A DNA stretch of 64,000 nt from contig NZ_JAQZSG010000026.1 in NCBI RefSeq assembly GCF_028745515.1, positions 18,396 to 82,395 on the forward strand. The letters are read 5' to 3'. Under the pieces are notes generated by a model. That model was not told the DNA's origin, ran no database searches, and saw only the letters and a program-made list of their open reading frames with translations. The DNA is from Paenibacillus thermotolerans (GTDB lineage Bacteria; Bacillota; Bacilli; Paenibacillales; YIM-B00363). The translations under genes and the position numbers were made by a program. Shown here in pieces: positions 27,036-35,429 of the stretch; the stretch's first letter is position 1; every line of letters starts with the position of its first letter.

Positions 27036-28560
27036 GGACGAGGTTTATATCGCGAACAAAATTAAAGCAAGCGTACATTGGGAAGAGCTTGCCATTTCGG
27101 AAGTTTTTATCGCGCACAATTTTCGGCAGGCAAAGGAACGGATTGAGAACCAGCCGATTGATGTCATCATTTGCGATATCGAGATGCCGCAAGGAAATGG
27201 AATCGAACTGCTGGCATGGCTCAGGGAGATGAGTCTCAAAATCGAATTCATATTTCTAACCTGCCATTCCGAGTTCGAATATACGAAGAAAGCGATTCAG
27301 CTCGGCAGCTTGGATTATCTTCTTAAGCCGGTTCAACCCGAAGAAATAAAGGCTGCTGTGCTTACAGCCATCAAGAAAATCAACAAAGAGAGACCGCTGA
27401 TCATCGAGCGCTTCTGGTTGGATTTGATAAACCAGACGATTCCGTTAAAGAGCGCTGAACAAAATATGCCTTATCCGGAAACGGAGCAATTTTTGCCGGT
27501 GCTTATCGGTATTCATCACTGGGGAAAAAAGCTGTCGGTCCGCGAGGAAAACATTATGGAATATGCGCTGCGGAAAGCTGCGGAAGAGCTTATGCTTCGG
27601 GGCGGCAAAGGTCAAGTGGTGCATGTGAAGAGAGGAATCTTGCTCCTCGTGGTTCCCCTGGGCAAATCTTCCTCTATCGACATAACGGAATGGAAGCGAA
27701 CCTGTGAGGCGTTCATTGAAGCGTGCAGCCGGTATTTTTATTGCGAGCTTTCCTGCTATATCGGAGACATTGTTCCCGTACAAGAGATGCTTGCCATGTA
27801 TGAAGCGTTAACGGAGATGCACTTAAATAACGTTACCGGGATCAAGAAAGCATGCAGGGTTCAGGAGCAATCGAAAACGAAAGCCCCCGATCACGTGCAG
27901 CTGCCCCTGCTGCACGTTTGGTCGGAAATGCTGAAGCGCGAGGATAAACAAAAGCTGCTCGCGGAAATATCGGAATTTTTCGAAACGTGGAAGCGAATCG
28001 AAGGACTGGATGCGAAGAAGCTGCAGCAGTTTTATCAAAGCTTCTTGCAGATGTTTCTGTATACGATGCAGCAGAAAGGGATCGCCGCGGATCAAATGTT
28101 TTCGGAGCATTTGTCGCCGGAACGGGCGTTATCCGCGAAGCGTACCGTTGCAAGTCTTCAGCTATGGGTTACGGAGCTTTTGGAGACAGCCTTCCGTCAG
28201 AAGAAGCAAGAAGAATCGAATCAGACGGTTGTCGATAAAATCAAACGCTATATCACGCTTCATATCGATCAAGCGTTGTCCCGGCAATACATCGCCGACT
28301 ATATCGGGTTGAGCCCGGATTATATGGTGAAGCTGTTCAAAAAGGAAACCGGACTATCGATTACGGATTATATTGTTCAGGAGAGAATGAGCATATCGAA
28401 GGAGCTCCTCGTGAAGTCGGATTTGCCGGTCAGCGCGATCGCCCTTGCGGTAGGTTTCACGAATTTTGCTTATTTCTCCACCATATTCAAGAAGGAAACA
28501 GCATTGACGCCGCAGGAATATCGAAAAACGTACCAACAACAAGCTCCATGCCGTCCCTGA
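27013..28560 (+). CDS. response regulator with AraC output domain, YesN type
   Basis: This is a 515-residue regulator. The receiver domain (1-125) has acidic D9-E10-D-like pocket residues (VEDEVYI), phospho-acceptor D55 in VIICDIEMP, T in FLTCHSEFEYTKKAI and K in DYLLKPVQ. A linker of about 270 residues follows. The C-terminal AraC double HTH covers about 412-510 (LSRQYIADYIGLSPDYMVKLFK, SITDYIVQERM, VSAIALAVGFTNFAYFSTIFKKE, LTPQEYRKTY). It starts within the kinase gene, so the pair is translationally coupled. It should activate the ABC transporter operon starting 125 bp downstream. Confidence 0.92.
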   Translation: MYSLLIVEDEVYIANKIKASVHWEELAISEVFIAHNFRQAKERIENQPIDVIICDIEMPQGNGIELLAWLREMSLKIEFIFLTCHSEFEYTKKAIQLGSLDYLLKPVQPEEIKAAVLTAIKKINKERPLIIERFWLDLINQTIPLKSAEQNMPYPETEQFLPVLIGIHHWGKKLSVREENIMEYALRKAAEELMLRGGKGQVVHVKRGILLLVVPLGKSSSIDITEWKRTCEAFIEACSRYFYCELSCYIGDIVPVQEMLAMYEALTEMHLNNVTGIKKACRVQEQSKTKAPDHVQLPLLHVWSEMLKREDKQKLLAEISEFFETWKRIEGLDAKKLQQFYQSFLQMFLYTMQQKGIAADQMFSEHLSPERALSAKRTVASLQLWVTELLETAFRQKKQEESNQTVVDKIKRYITLHIDQALSRQYIADYIGLSPDYMVKLFKKETGLSITDYIVQERMSISKELLVKSDLPVSAIALAVGFTNFAYFSTIFKKETALTPQEYRKTYQQQAPCRP

Positions 28561-28576
28561 CAAGGGGCGGCTTTCT
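28550..28576 (+). terminator. hairpin over the regulator stop codon
   Basis: Stem GCCGTCCC/GGGGCGGC (28550-28557 and 28564-28571), loop holding the TGA stop, then TTTCTTG. It may partly separate the regulator from the transporter operon. Confidence 0.5.
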
Positions 28577-28685
28577 TGTCGGAAACTCAAAAGTGCGAGG
28601 ACGGCATTTTGGTAGTTGGAGAAAGGGATTTTTCTTATGATAAGTAGCAAGAACGATATCAAACAAGGATTGAGGAGGAGATTTA

Positions 28686-29666
28686 GTGGACGCAACGGCG
28701 CAAGTGAAGGCTCATGCGACGAACAATCAAGCCAAACGGGCCACTGCTTTCCAATCGAGCATGAAGAGGATTAACAGGTATAAAGCGCTGCTGCTTATGG
28801 CGCTGCCGGGATTGCTGTATTTGCTGATTAACAACTATGTTCCTATGTTCGGCATTGTAATCGCCTTCAAAAATTACAATTTCGCCGATGGGATCTGGGG
28901 CAGCGACTGGGTCGGCTTTAAAAACTTCGAGTACTTATTTAAGACACAGGACGCTTACATTATTACCCGAAATACGCTGCTCTATAATCTGGTCTTTATT
29001 ATTAAGGGCACCATTCTGGCGATTGCGGTCGCTATTTTGTTGAATGATTTGAAAAACCGGGTGTTCTCGCGGTTTTACCAAAGCCTTATCCTTCTCCCGT
29101 ATTTAATATCCATGGTGATCGTCGGGTACCTCACGCTTGGATTTCTGGACGTTCAAAGCGGTTTCATGAATAAGACGCTGCTTCCTATGCTGGGGCTTTC
29201 CGAAATTTCATGGTATAGCGAAACGAAATATTGGCCGTACATTCTGGTCATCGTTCATACATGGAAGAGCGTCGGCTACTCGTGCGTCATCTACTTGGCA
29301 GCGATTATCGGCATCGATCCGGAATATTACGAAGCGGCGAAGATCGACGGCGCCAATCGATGGCAGCAAATTCGACATATTACCCTTCCGTTGCTTGTCC
29401 CGGTCATTACGATCATGGTTTTGCTTCAGATCGGCCGCATATTTTACTCCGACTTCGGACTTTTCTATCAGGTTCCGCTGAATACGGGAGTGCTGATGCC
29501 GGTGACGAACACAATCGACACCTATGTTTATCGGGCATTGATCAACCTCGGCGATATCGGAATGTCCTCGGCTGCCGGATTGTATCAAGCGGTCGTCGGA
29601 TTTACCCTCATCATGATTTCAAATTATATCGTCAAAAAAGTGAACAGAGACAACGCGCTGTTCTAG
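28686..29666 (+). CDS. sugar ABC transporter permease, LplB type
   Basis: This 326-residue inner-membrane permease with six membrane segments belongs to the CUT1 type used for oligosaccharides. The cytoplasmic EAA loop reads EYYEAAKIDGANRWQQI followed by ITLPLL near residues 218-240, which docks on the shared ATPase (MsmX-like, not in this window). The polar N terminus of about 30 residues and the opening RYKALLLMALPGLLYLLINNYVPM are typical of the LplB/YteP group. The start is GTG 28686, 7 bases after GAGGAGGAG. It is first in a permease-permease-binding protein order, 15 bp before its partner. Confidence 0.92.
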   Translation: MDATAQVKAHATNNQAKRATAFQSSMKRINRYKALLLMALPGLLYLLINNYVPMFGIVIAFKNYNFADGIWGSDWVGFKNFEYLFKTQDAYIITRNTLLYNLVFIIKGTILAIAVAILLNDLKNRVFSRFYQSLILLPYLISMVIVGYLTLGFLDVQSGFMNKTLLPMLGLSEISWYSETKYWPYILVIVHTWKSVGYSCVIYLAAIIGIDPEYYEAAKIDGANRWQQIRHITLPLLVPVITIMVLLQIGRIFYSDFGLFYQVPLNTGVLMPVTNTIDTYVYRALINLGDIGMSSAAGLYQAVVGFTLIMISNYIVKKVNRDNALF

Positions 29667-29681
29667 AACGGAGGAGTTCCG

Positions 29682-30560
29682 ATGGCGGAAAAATTGTATC
29701 AAGGAAGCATAAATCTCCTTATGCTGGCGATTACCGTATTCTGCGTTTACCCATTCGTTCTGCTTGTTTCCTCCTCGTTAACCGACGACATGGAAATTAT
29801 CCGGAGCGGATATTCGATCATTCCCAAAGATTTCAGCCTTGACGCATACAAATTTTTGATGAATGACGCCGAAAACATCATGCGGGCTTACGGCATTACG
29901 ATTCTGGTAACCGTGATCGGGACGGCGGCGGGACTTACGGTCATTGCGATGCTTGCATATCCGTTATCTCGAAAGGACATGCCGTTTCGCAACTTCCTGG
30001 CCTTCTACGTTTTTTTCACGATGCTGTTTAACGGGGGACTTGTTCCCACGTATCTCGTCTACACGAATTTGTTTGATCTTAAGAACACGTTATGGGCATT
30101 AATTATCCCTGGATTGCTGCTGAACGCGTTCTACGTCATCATCATGCGAACCTTCTTTGCCACTACGATTCCATCAGCCATTATCGAATCGGCTTACATT
30201 GACGGCGCCAAGGAGTTCAAGATATTTATCAGCATCGTGCTGCCGCTGTCGACGCCCGTGCTTGCAACGATCGGGCTATTCCAGACGATTAATTATTGGA
30301 ACGACTGGTTTAACGGATTGATTTACCTTACGGACAGCAAATTATACAGCCTTCAAAATTTGTTGAACCGCATCCTGCTGGATATTCAGTTTCTAAAAAC
30401 AAGCCAAGACGGCATTGCAGCCGAAATAGGAGCCAACATTCCGTTGCAATCGATGCGGATGGCAATGGCTGTCATCGGGGTCATCCCCATTATTATCGCG
30501 TATCCGTTCTTTCAAAAATATTTCGTAAAAGGCATTACGATCGGAGCAGTCAAGGGCTGA
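29682..30560 (+). CDS. sugar ABC transporter permease, LplC/YtcP type
   Basis: This is the partner permease, 292 residues and six membrane segments. Its EAA loop is ESAYIDGAKEFKIFISIVLPLS near 187-208. The C-terminal end PFFQKYFVKGITIGAVKG is the classic tail of this subfamily. ATG 29682 follows GGAGGAG. No ATPase gene is present nearby, as usual for this transporter group in Bacilli, which share MsmX. Together with the binding protein it imports an oligosaccharide of unknown identity. Confidence 0.92.
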   Translation: MAEKLYQGSINLLMLAITVFCVYPFVLLVSSSLTDDMEIIRSGYSIIPKDFSLDAYKFLMNDAENIMRAYGITILVTVIGTAAGLTVIAMLAYPLSRKDMPFRNFLAFYVFFTMLFNGGLVPTYLVYTNLFDLKNTLWALIIPGLLLNAFYVIIMRTFFATTIPSAIIESAYIDGAKEFKIFISIVLPLSTPVLATIGLFQTINYWNDWFNGLIYLTDSKLYSLQNLLNRILLDIQFLKTSQDGIAAEIGANIPLQSMRMAMAVIGVIPIIIAYPFFQKYFVKGITIGAVKG

Positions 30561-30615
30561 GCTATAACTGGAAGGGCCAGTTTAGCATATATCATTTCAA
30601 TTAGGGGGCTATTGG

Positions 30616-32160
30616 ATGAAAACGGCGTTAAAGCAAACAAGATTATTCGTAGCGATTTTAATGATGTTCAGCTTGCTTCTGGCCGCATGCAGCGGCGGAA
30701 ACGGCAATCAGCCGCCGGCCGAAGGATCCAAAGAATCTGCTGGAGAAACGGCTTCGTCAAAAAGTAACGACGAGTTAAAGCCTTATGAGATTGTCATGGT
30801 TTTTGCCGCCGGCAGCGAGCCCAAAGATTTACAGCTTGTGCAGGACGAAATCAGTAAAATAACGAAGGAAAAAATGAACGCGACCGTTAAGCTTGTGCCG
30901 ATTAACTATGGGGCATGGGTTCAGCAAACGATGCTGATGCTGTCGGGCAATGAAAAAGTAGACGTGATTTTAAGCGGCCTTGGGACATACAGCCAAGATG
31001 TAGCCAAAGGATACTACCTTCCGCTAGACGACTTGATCGCCCAATACGGGCAAGGGGCGAAAGAGGCGCTGGACGCGCAGGATCCCCAATTCCTCGATGC
31101 CGCAAAAATTGAAGGGAAACTATACGGCATCCCTGGAGTTAAGGATTTGGCGGATGAATACGGTTTCACCATCCGCAAGGATCTCGTTGACAAATACAAG
31201 CTTGATCTGTCGGCAGTAAAATCTTTGGACGACTTGGACCCGATCCTTCAAACGATTAAAGACAACGAGCCGAATATGGCTCCAATGACCCGGTATGGAA
31301 ATAGTCTTTTAGATACGATCTCCCCTGCCTATATGGATCCGCTGGGAGAAGGCTTCGGCGTACTCCCGAACCATGATAACGGTCTTCAAGTCGTAAACTG
31401 GTTTGAAACGCCTGAATATGCGCAGCTGCTGAATACGGTAAGAAGGTGGTATACGGCGGGCTTTATTCATAAAGACATTGTAACGACTACGGAATACGGA
31501 CCGGCCTTGGTTAAGGCAGGCAAGGCCGCTTCTTACTTGCAGCATATGAAGCCTGGGATAGAGCAGCAAGAATCGAGAATGACCGCTCATGAGATGGTCT
31601 CGATCAGGCTGAAGCCCGCAGTAGCGACGACAGGCAAAATACAAAGAGTCTTATGGAGTATTCCGAATAACGCGAAAAATCCGGAAAGATCTATGATGTT
31701 CATCAATCTGTTATTCACCGATAAGCAAATCGTGGATTTGCTCGACTGGGGAGTGGAAGGCAAGCATTACGTGAAAGTGGCGGATAATGTCATTGACTAT
31801 CCGGAAGGGGTTGATGCCGCGAATACCGGGTACGGTTTAAACCAAGGCTGGATGTTCGGAAATCAGTTTTTATCCTATGTATGGAACGGCACAGACTCTA
31901 CCATATATGAGCAAATGTCGAAATTCAATCAAGATGCCATAAAATCCAAAGCATTAGGCTTCTCCTTCAACGCGGAAAACGTAAAGACGGAAATCGCCTC
32001 CGTGACGAACGTGCAGAACCAGTTCAAGAACGCATTGGAAACCGGAACGGTAGATCCCGCAACGCAATTGCCGGAGTTTATTAAACAGCTTAAAGCGGCA
32101 GGCATCGAAAAGATCATTGACGAGAAGCAGAAGCAGCTTGACGAATGGGCGAAGCAATAA
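30616..32160 (+). CDS. extracellular sugar-binding lipoprotein of the ABC transporter
   Basis: This 514-residue solute-binding protein is anchored as a lipoprotein: n-region MKTALKQTRL, hydrophobic core, lipobox LLAAC with lipid-bearing C25, then a Gly/Asn/Ser-rich linker. The mature protein is family 1 (LplA type): VKLVPINYGAWVQQTMLMLSG-like opening, KLYGIPGVKDLADEYGFTIRKDLVDKY and the C-terminal segment GTVDPATQLPEFIKQL. It is third in the transporter operon. A stem-loop directly behind it could raise its transcript level over that of the genes downstream. Confidence 0.92.
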   Translation: MKTALKQTRLFVAILMMFSLLLAACSGGNGNQPPAEGSKESAGETASSKSNDELKPYEIVMVFAAGSEPKDLQLVQDEISKITKEKMNATVKLVPINYGAWVQQTMLMLSGNEKVDVILSGLGTYSQDVAKGYYLPLDDLIAQYGQGAKEALDAQDPQFLDAAKIEGKLYGIPGVKDLADEYGFTIRKDLVDKYKLDLSAVKSLDDLDPILQTIKDNEPNMAPMTRYGNSLLDTISPAYMDPLGEGFGVLPNHDNGLQVVNWFETPEYAQLLNTVRRWYTAGFIHKDIVTTTEYGPALVKAGKAASYLQHMKPGIEQQESRMTAHEMVSIRLKPAVATTGKIQRVLWSIPNNAKNPERSMMFINLLFTDKQIVDLLDWGVEGKHYVKVADNVIDYPEGVDAANTGYGLNQGWMFGNQFLSYVWNGTDSTIYEQMSKFNQDAIKSKALGFSFNAENVKTEIASVTNVQNQFKNALETGTVDPATQLPEFIKQLKAAGIEKIIDEKQKQLDEWAKQ

Positions 32161-32169
32161 ATAACGAAT

Positions 32170-32193
32170 GGGCTTCACGTCAGCGTGAAGCCC
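32170..32193 (+). other. intercistronic stem-loop after the binding-protein gene
   Basis: Perfect 10-bp stem GGGCTTCACG/CGTGAAGCCC with loop TCAG and no T tract. Such hairpins after binding-protein genes usually protect the upstream message or partly attenuate. A function here is inferred. Confidence 0.65.
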
Positions 32194-32223
32194 GTATCCA
32201 AATCAATTGCGAGGTGCGACGAA

Positions 32224-33384
32224 ATGAAGCAAGTACGCATGGGGATTATCGGTTTAGGAGCGGAAGGCGGATTTTACGCCAAATTTTTATCCGAAGGCAA
32301 AGTGAAAAATATGGTAATCGGCGCCATTTGCGACATTGACCCGGCCAAGAGGGCGGTAAGCCTGGAGAAATACCCCGACGTCCCTTTCTACGACAATTAT
32401 ATCGACATGCTGGAGAGCGGCACCGTTGATGCGATCGTGACGTGCGTCCCGCATTATTTGCACCCGGAGATGGGCATCGAAGCATTAAAGCGAAACATTC
32501 ACGCATTGGTTGAAAAGCCGGCCGGCGTATATACGAAACAGGTTCGTGAGCTGAACGAATTTGCTGCGTCCAAACCGGAGTTAACCTTCGGAATTTTCTT
32601 CAACCAACGAACGAACCCGTTATATCAGAAGCTTAAGGAACTCATCGACAGCGGCGAAATCGGCGCCATCCGCCGAACCAACTGGATCATCACGAATTGG
32701 TGGCGGCCGCAAGGCTACTACGACCAAAGTGCGTGGAGAGCGACCTGGGCCGGAGAAGGCGGCGGTGTGCTCGTCAACCAAGCTCCTCATCAGCTCGATT
32801 TGCTTCAATGGATTTGCGGGATGCCCAAGAAGGTATACTCCAACGTAAAGTACGGCTATCAACGCAAAATCGCCGTCGAAGACGAAGTGACGGCTTTGCT
32901 TGACTATGGCAATGGCGCTACCGGCGTTTTCGTTACGTGCACGCATGATGTGCTGGGTACGGACCGATTTGAAATCCTTGGCGATAAAGGGAAGATCATT
33001 GTCGAAGACAGTAAGAAGGTAACGATCAAGCGGTTGAATACGTCCGAGAACGAAATGAGCGCCACCATGAGCATGCAGGATGTTATGAAAATATTCATGG
33101 GGCAAAGCGATTCGAATATATACACCGAAGAGGTGCTGGAATTCGGAAGTCAGTGGGGCACGCAGCATATTGCCGTAATGGAAAACTTCGCCGCCAACAT
33201 TATTGACGGCACGCCGCTCATCGCGCCCGGCAGCGACGGCATCCGCGGCGTAACCTTAGCGAACGCGATTCATCTTTCCAGCTGGCTGGGGAAAGAAGTC
33301 GAGATTCCGTTCGACGAAGAGTTGTTCTTATCCGAATTGAATAAAAAAATAGAAGAGGAAGCCGCAAACCCGGTCAAAGTGTAA
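32224..33384 (+). CDS. Gfo/Idh/MocA-family oxidoreductase
   Basis: This 386-residue NAD(P)-dependent sugar or cyclitol dehydrogenase acts in the cytoplasm. The N-terminal Rossmann fold has GLGAEG (10-15) and the diagnostic EKP motif at 97-99 (ALVEKPAG). The C-terminal alpha/beta domain has the conserved H in VNQAPHQLDLLQWICGMP (catalytic His/Asp region). ATG 32224 was chosen because it follows GAGGTGCGA; an upstream in-frame start would sit in the stem-loop. It precedes an epimerase and a second dehydrogenase of the same family. Such sets oxidise, epimerise and reduce sugars through keto intermediates. Substrate unknown. Confidence 0.88.
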   Translation: MKQVRMGIIGLGAEGGFYAKFLSEGKVKNMVIGAICDIDPAKRAVSLEKYPDVPFYDNYIDMLESGTVDAIVTCVPHYLHPEMGIEALKRNIHALVEKPAGVYTKQVRELNEFAASKPELTFGIFFNQRTNPLYQKLKELIDSGEIGAIRRTNWIITNWWRPQGYYDQSAWRATWAGEGGGVLVNQAPHQLDLLQWICGMPKKVYSNVKYGYQRKIAVEDEVTALLDYGNGATGVFVTCTHDVLGTDRFEILGDKGKIIVEDSKKVTIKRLNTSENEMSATMSMQDVMKIFMGQSDSNIYTEEVLEFGSQWGTQHIAVMENFAANIIDGTPLIAPGSDGIRGVTLANAIHLSSWLGKEVEIPFDEELFLSELNKKIEEEAANPVKV

Positions 33385-33402
33385 AGAGGAGGCGTTCGGC
33401 AG

Positions 33403-34263
33403 ATGAATAAAGGAAAAATCGGCGTTCAAATGATGATGCTGAAAGGGAAAGCGGATGAAATCGGCGTTTATGAAACGCTGCGGAAAGTTCGAGAGCTCGG
33501 ATACCGCAGTGTGGAGGTGTCGCAAATTCCGATGACTCCGAGCAATGTGTCGGAGATGAAGCGGGCATCGGACGATTTCGGAATTGACATTGCGGCGCTG
33601 TCCGCGGCGGTGGAGCCCATGTTCCCCGGCATGCCGGGCGAAACCTTATCCACCGATTTCGATAAAATCGTGCAGGATTGCAAAACATTGAATTGCAGCT
33701 TCTTGCGTATCGGTATGCTTCCGTTCACCGCCATCGGGGATAAAGACAAAATTATGGCATTTGTAAAAAAAGCGGATGAGATCGCGGCGAAATTGGCCGA
33801 GCACGGAATTGACTTATATTATCATAACCATCATGTGGAGTTCCAAAAATACGACGGAGAGTATTTGCTGGATATCATCAAAAACAACACGACCCGCCTT
33901 GGTTTTGAGATGGATGTGCACTGGATTCAACGGGGCGGTGAAAACCCGGCGGAGTTTATTAAGAAATACGCGGGGCGCGTTGCGTTGATCCACTTGAAGG
34001 ATTACCGCATCGGCCAAGTGAATATTGATGTTTCTCAAGGCTTTGATCCGAAGAAGTTTTCGGACGCATTTAACAACATCATCCAGTTTGCCGAACTAGG
34101 CAAGGGCAATTTGGATTTGAAGAGCATTATCGAAGCGGGCCTGGAAAGCGGAGCTCAACACTTCTTGGTCGAACAAGACGATCTGTACGGCAGCGATCCG
34201 TTTGATTGCTTGAAGGCTTCCGCTGACCATTTGAGAAAACTAGGCTACGAGGATTGGTTTTAA
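33403..34263 (+). CDS. sugar phosphate isomerase/epimerase, TIM barrel
   Basis: This 286-residue protein has the xylose-isomerase-like TIM-barrel fold (AP endonuclease 2 family). Metal-binding candidates are His/Glu in YYHNHHVEFQK, D in FEMDVHWIQRGG, H in VALIHLKDY and E in FLVEQDD. ATG 33403 follows AGAGGAGG, 18 bp after the first dehydrogenase. Its TAA overlaps the next start by one base. It is intact, unlike the related gene at 267-1107. Acting on a keto-sugar made by the neighbouring dehydrogenases is a reasonable inference. Confidence 0.88.
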   Translation: MNKGKIGVQMMMLKGKADEIGVYETLRKVRELGYRSVEVSQIPMTPSNVSEMKRASDDFGIDIAALSAAVEPMFPGMPGETLSTDFDKIVQDCKTLNCSFLRIGMLPFTAIGDKDKIMAFVKKADEIAAKLAEHGIDLYYHNHHVEFQKYDGEYLLDIIKNNTTRLGFEMDVHWIQRGGENPAEFIKKYAGRVALIHLKDYRIGQVNIDVSQGFDPKKFSDAFNNIIQFAELGKGNLDLKSIIEAGLESGAQHFLVEQDDLYGSDPFDCLKASADHLRKLGYEDWF

Positions 34264-35336
34264 TGCAGAAGAAAGACGGCATGAACTATGCGCCCCGGGG
34301 AAAGCCCAACCCGGTTGTGAACCCCGGGGAGTTCGTCTTTGCCGCGATCGCGCTCGATCACGGCCATATTTACGGCATGTGCAACGGATTGATCGAGGCC
34401 GGAGCTTTGTTGAAATGGGTTTTCGATCCGGACCCGATGAAGGTGCAATCTTTCTGCGAAATATTCCCTCAGGCGAAGGCGGCATCATCGGAGCAGGAAA
34501 TTTTTAACGATCCCGAGGTTCGTTTGATCGCGGCTGCCGCCGTCCCGTCCGAACGGGCGGCGCTGGGGATGAGGGCGATGGATCGCGGCAAGGACTACTT
34601 TACGGATAAAACTCCGTTTACGACATTGGAGCAGCTGGCGGCGGCTAAGGCGAAAACTGCAGAAACAGGACGGAAGTACGCCGTTTATTTCAGCGAGAGG
34701 CTGCATGTGGAAAGCGCGGTGTTTGCCGGACAGCTCATCCGGGAAGGCGCGATTGGCCGGGTCGTACAGGTAATCGGCTTGGGACCGCATCGCTTGAACG
34801 CAGCGTCCCGCCCGGCTTGGTTTTTTGAGAAGAAGAAATACGGCGGAATATTGTGCGATATCGGAAGTCATCAAATCGAGCAATTTCTATACTTTGCGGG
34901 CTGCAAAGACGCAAAGATCGTCAGCAGCAAAGTAGCAAACTACCGGGCAAAGGATTTCCCCGAACTGGAGGACTTCGGCGATGCAACGCTGGTCGGCGAC
35001 AACGGTGCAACCTTCTACTTCCGGGTCGATTGGCTGACGCCGGACGGACTGGGGACATGGGGCGACGGACGAACGATCATTCTAGGAACGGACGGCTATA
35101 TTGAGCTTAGGAAATATATCGATATCGCGCGGGACAACGAGGGAGATCAGTTGTATTTGGTGAACCATGAAGGGGAGCGGCATTACTCCTTGCATGGGCG
35201 GGTCGGGTTCCCGTTCTTCGGGCAATTGATATTGGATTGCTTGAACCGAACGGAGCATGCCATGACTCAAGAGCATATTTTCAAAGCGGCGGAGCTTTGT
35301 TTATTGGCGCAGCAGCAAGCGATTCGCCTGGAGTAA
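34263..35336 (+). CDS. Gfo/Idh/MocA-family oxidoreductase, second copy
   Basis: This 357-residue protein is of the same family as the gene at 32224, but divergent. The Rossmann domain begins VFAAIALDHGHIYGMCNGLIEAGA, where the usual GxGxxG is replaced by LDHGHIYG. The EKP motif reads DKTP (YFTDKTPFTTLEQL). The C-terminal domain has GGILCDIGSHQIEQFLYFAG. This form (DHGHIYG and DKTP) recurs in a subgroup near sugar transporters, so it is probably active but with altered cofactor handling. It starts at ATG 34263, overlapping the previous stop by one base. It is last in the operon and is followed by a hairpin. Confidence 0.82.
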   Translation: MQKKDGMNYAPRGKPNPVVNPGEFVFAAIALDHGHIYGMCNGLIEAGALLKWVFDPDPMKVQSFCEIFPQAKAASSEQEIFNDPEVRLIAAAAVPSERAALGMRAMDRGKDYFTDKTPFTTLEQLAAAKAKTAETGRKYAVYFSERLHVESAVFAGQLIREGAIGRVVQVIGLGPHRLNAASRPAWFFEKKKYGGILCDIGSHQIEQFLYFAGCKDAKIVSSKVANYRAKDFPELEDFGDATLVGDNGATFYFRVDWLTPDGLGTWGDGRTIILGTDGYIELRKYIDIARDNEGDQLYLVNHEGERHYSLHGRVGFPFFGQLILDCLNRTEHAMTQEHIFKAAELCLLAQQQAIRLE

Positions 35337-35359
35337 CCATAGAGAGCATGTAACAGGTC

Positions 35360-35403
35360 AAATGCCGTTGTCGGCGGAGATAATCTGCCTTGACGGCATT
35401 TTC
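35360..35403 (+). terminator. terminator of the ABC/dehydrogenase operon
   Basis: Stem AAATGCCGT ... ACGGCATTTT (35360-35368 and 35393-35402) with an inner pairing CGGC/G-CTGCC region, followed by C and TTA. A moderate T tract. Confidence 0.65.
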
Positions 35404-35429
35404 TTATGATATCGGTGGGGGGGCGGCAG

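Noticed and set aside
32185-32223. Upstream in-frame start for the first Gfo/Idh/MocA gene
   Set aside because: It would begin inside the stem-loop at 32170-32193 and has no ribosome site; ATG 32224 has GAGGTGCGA.
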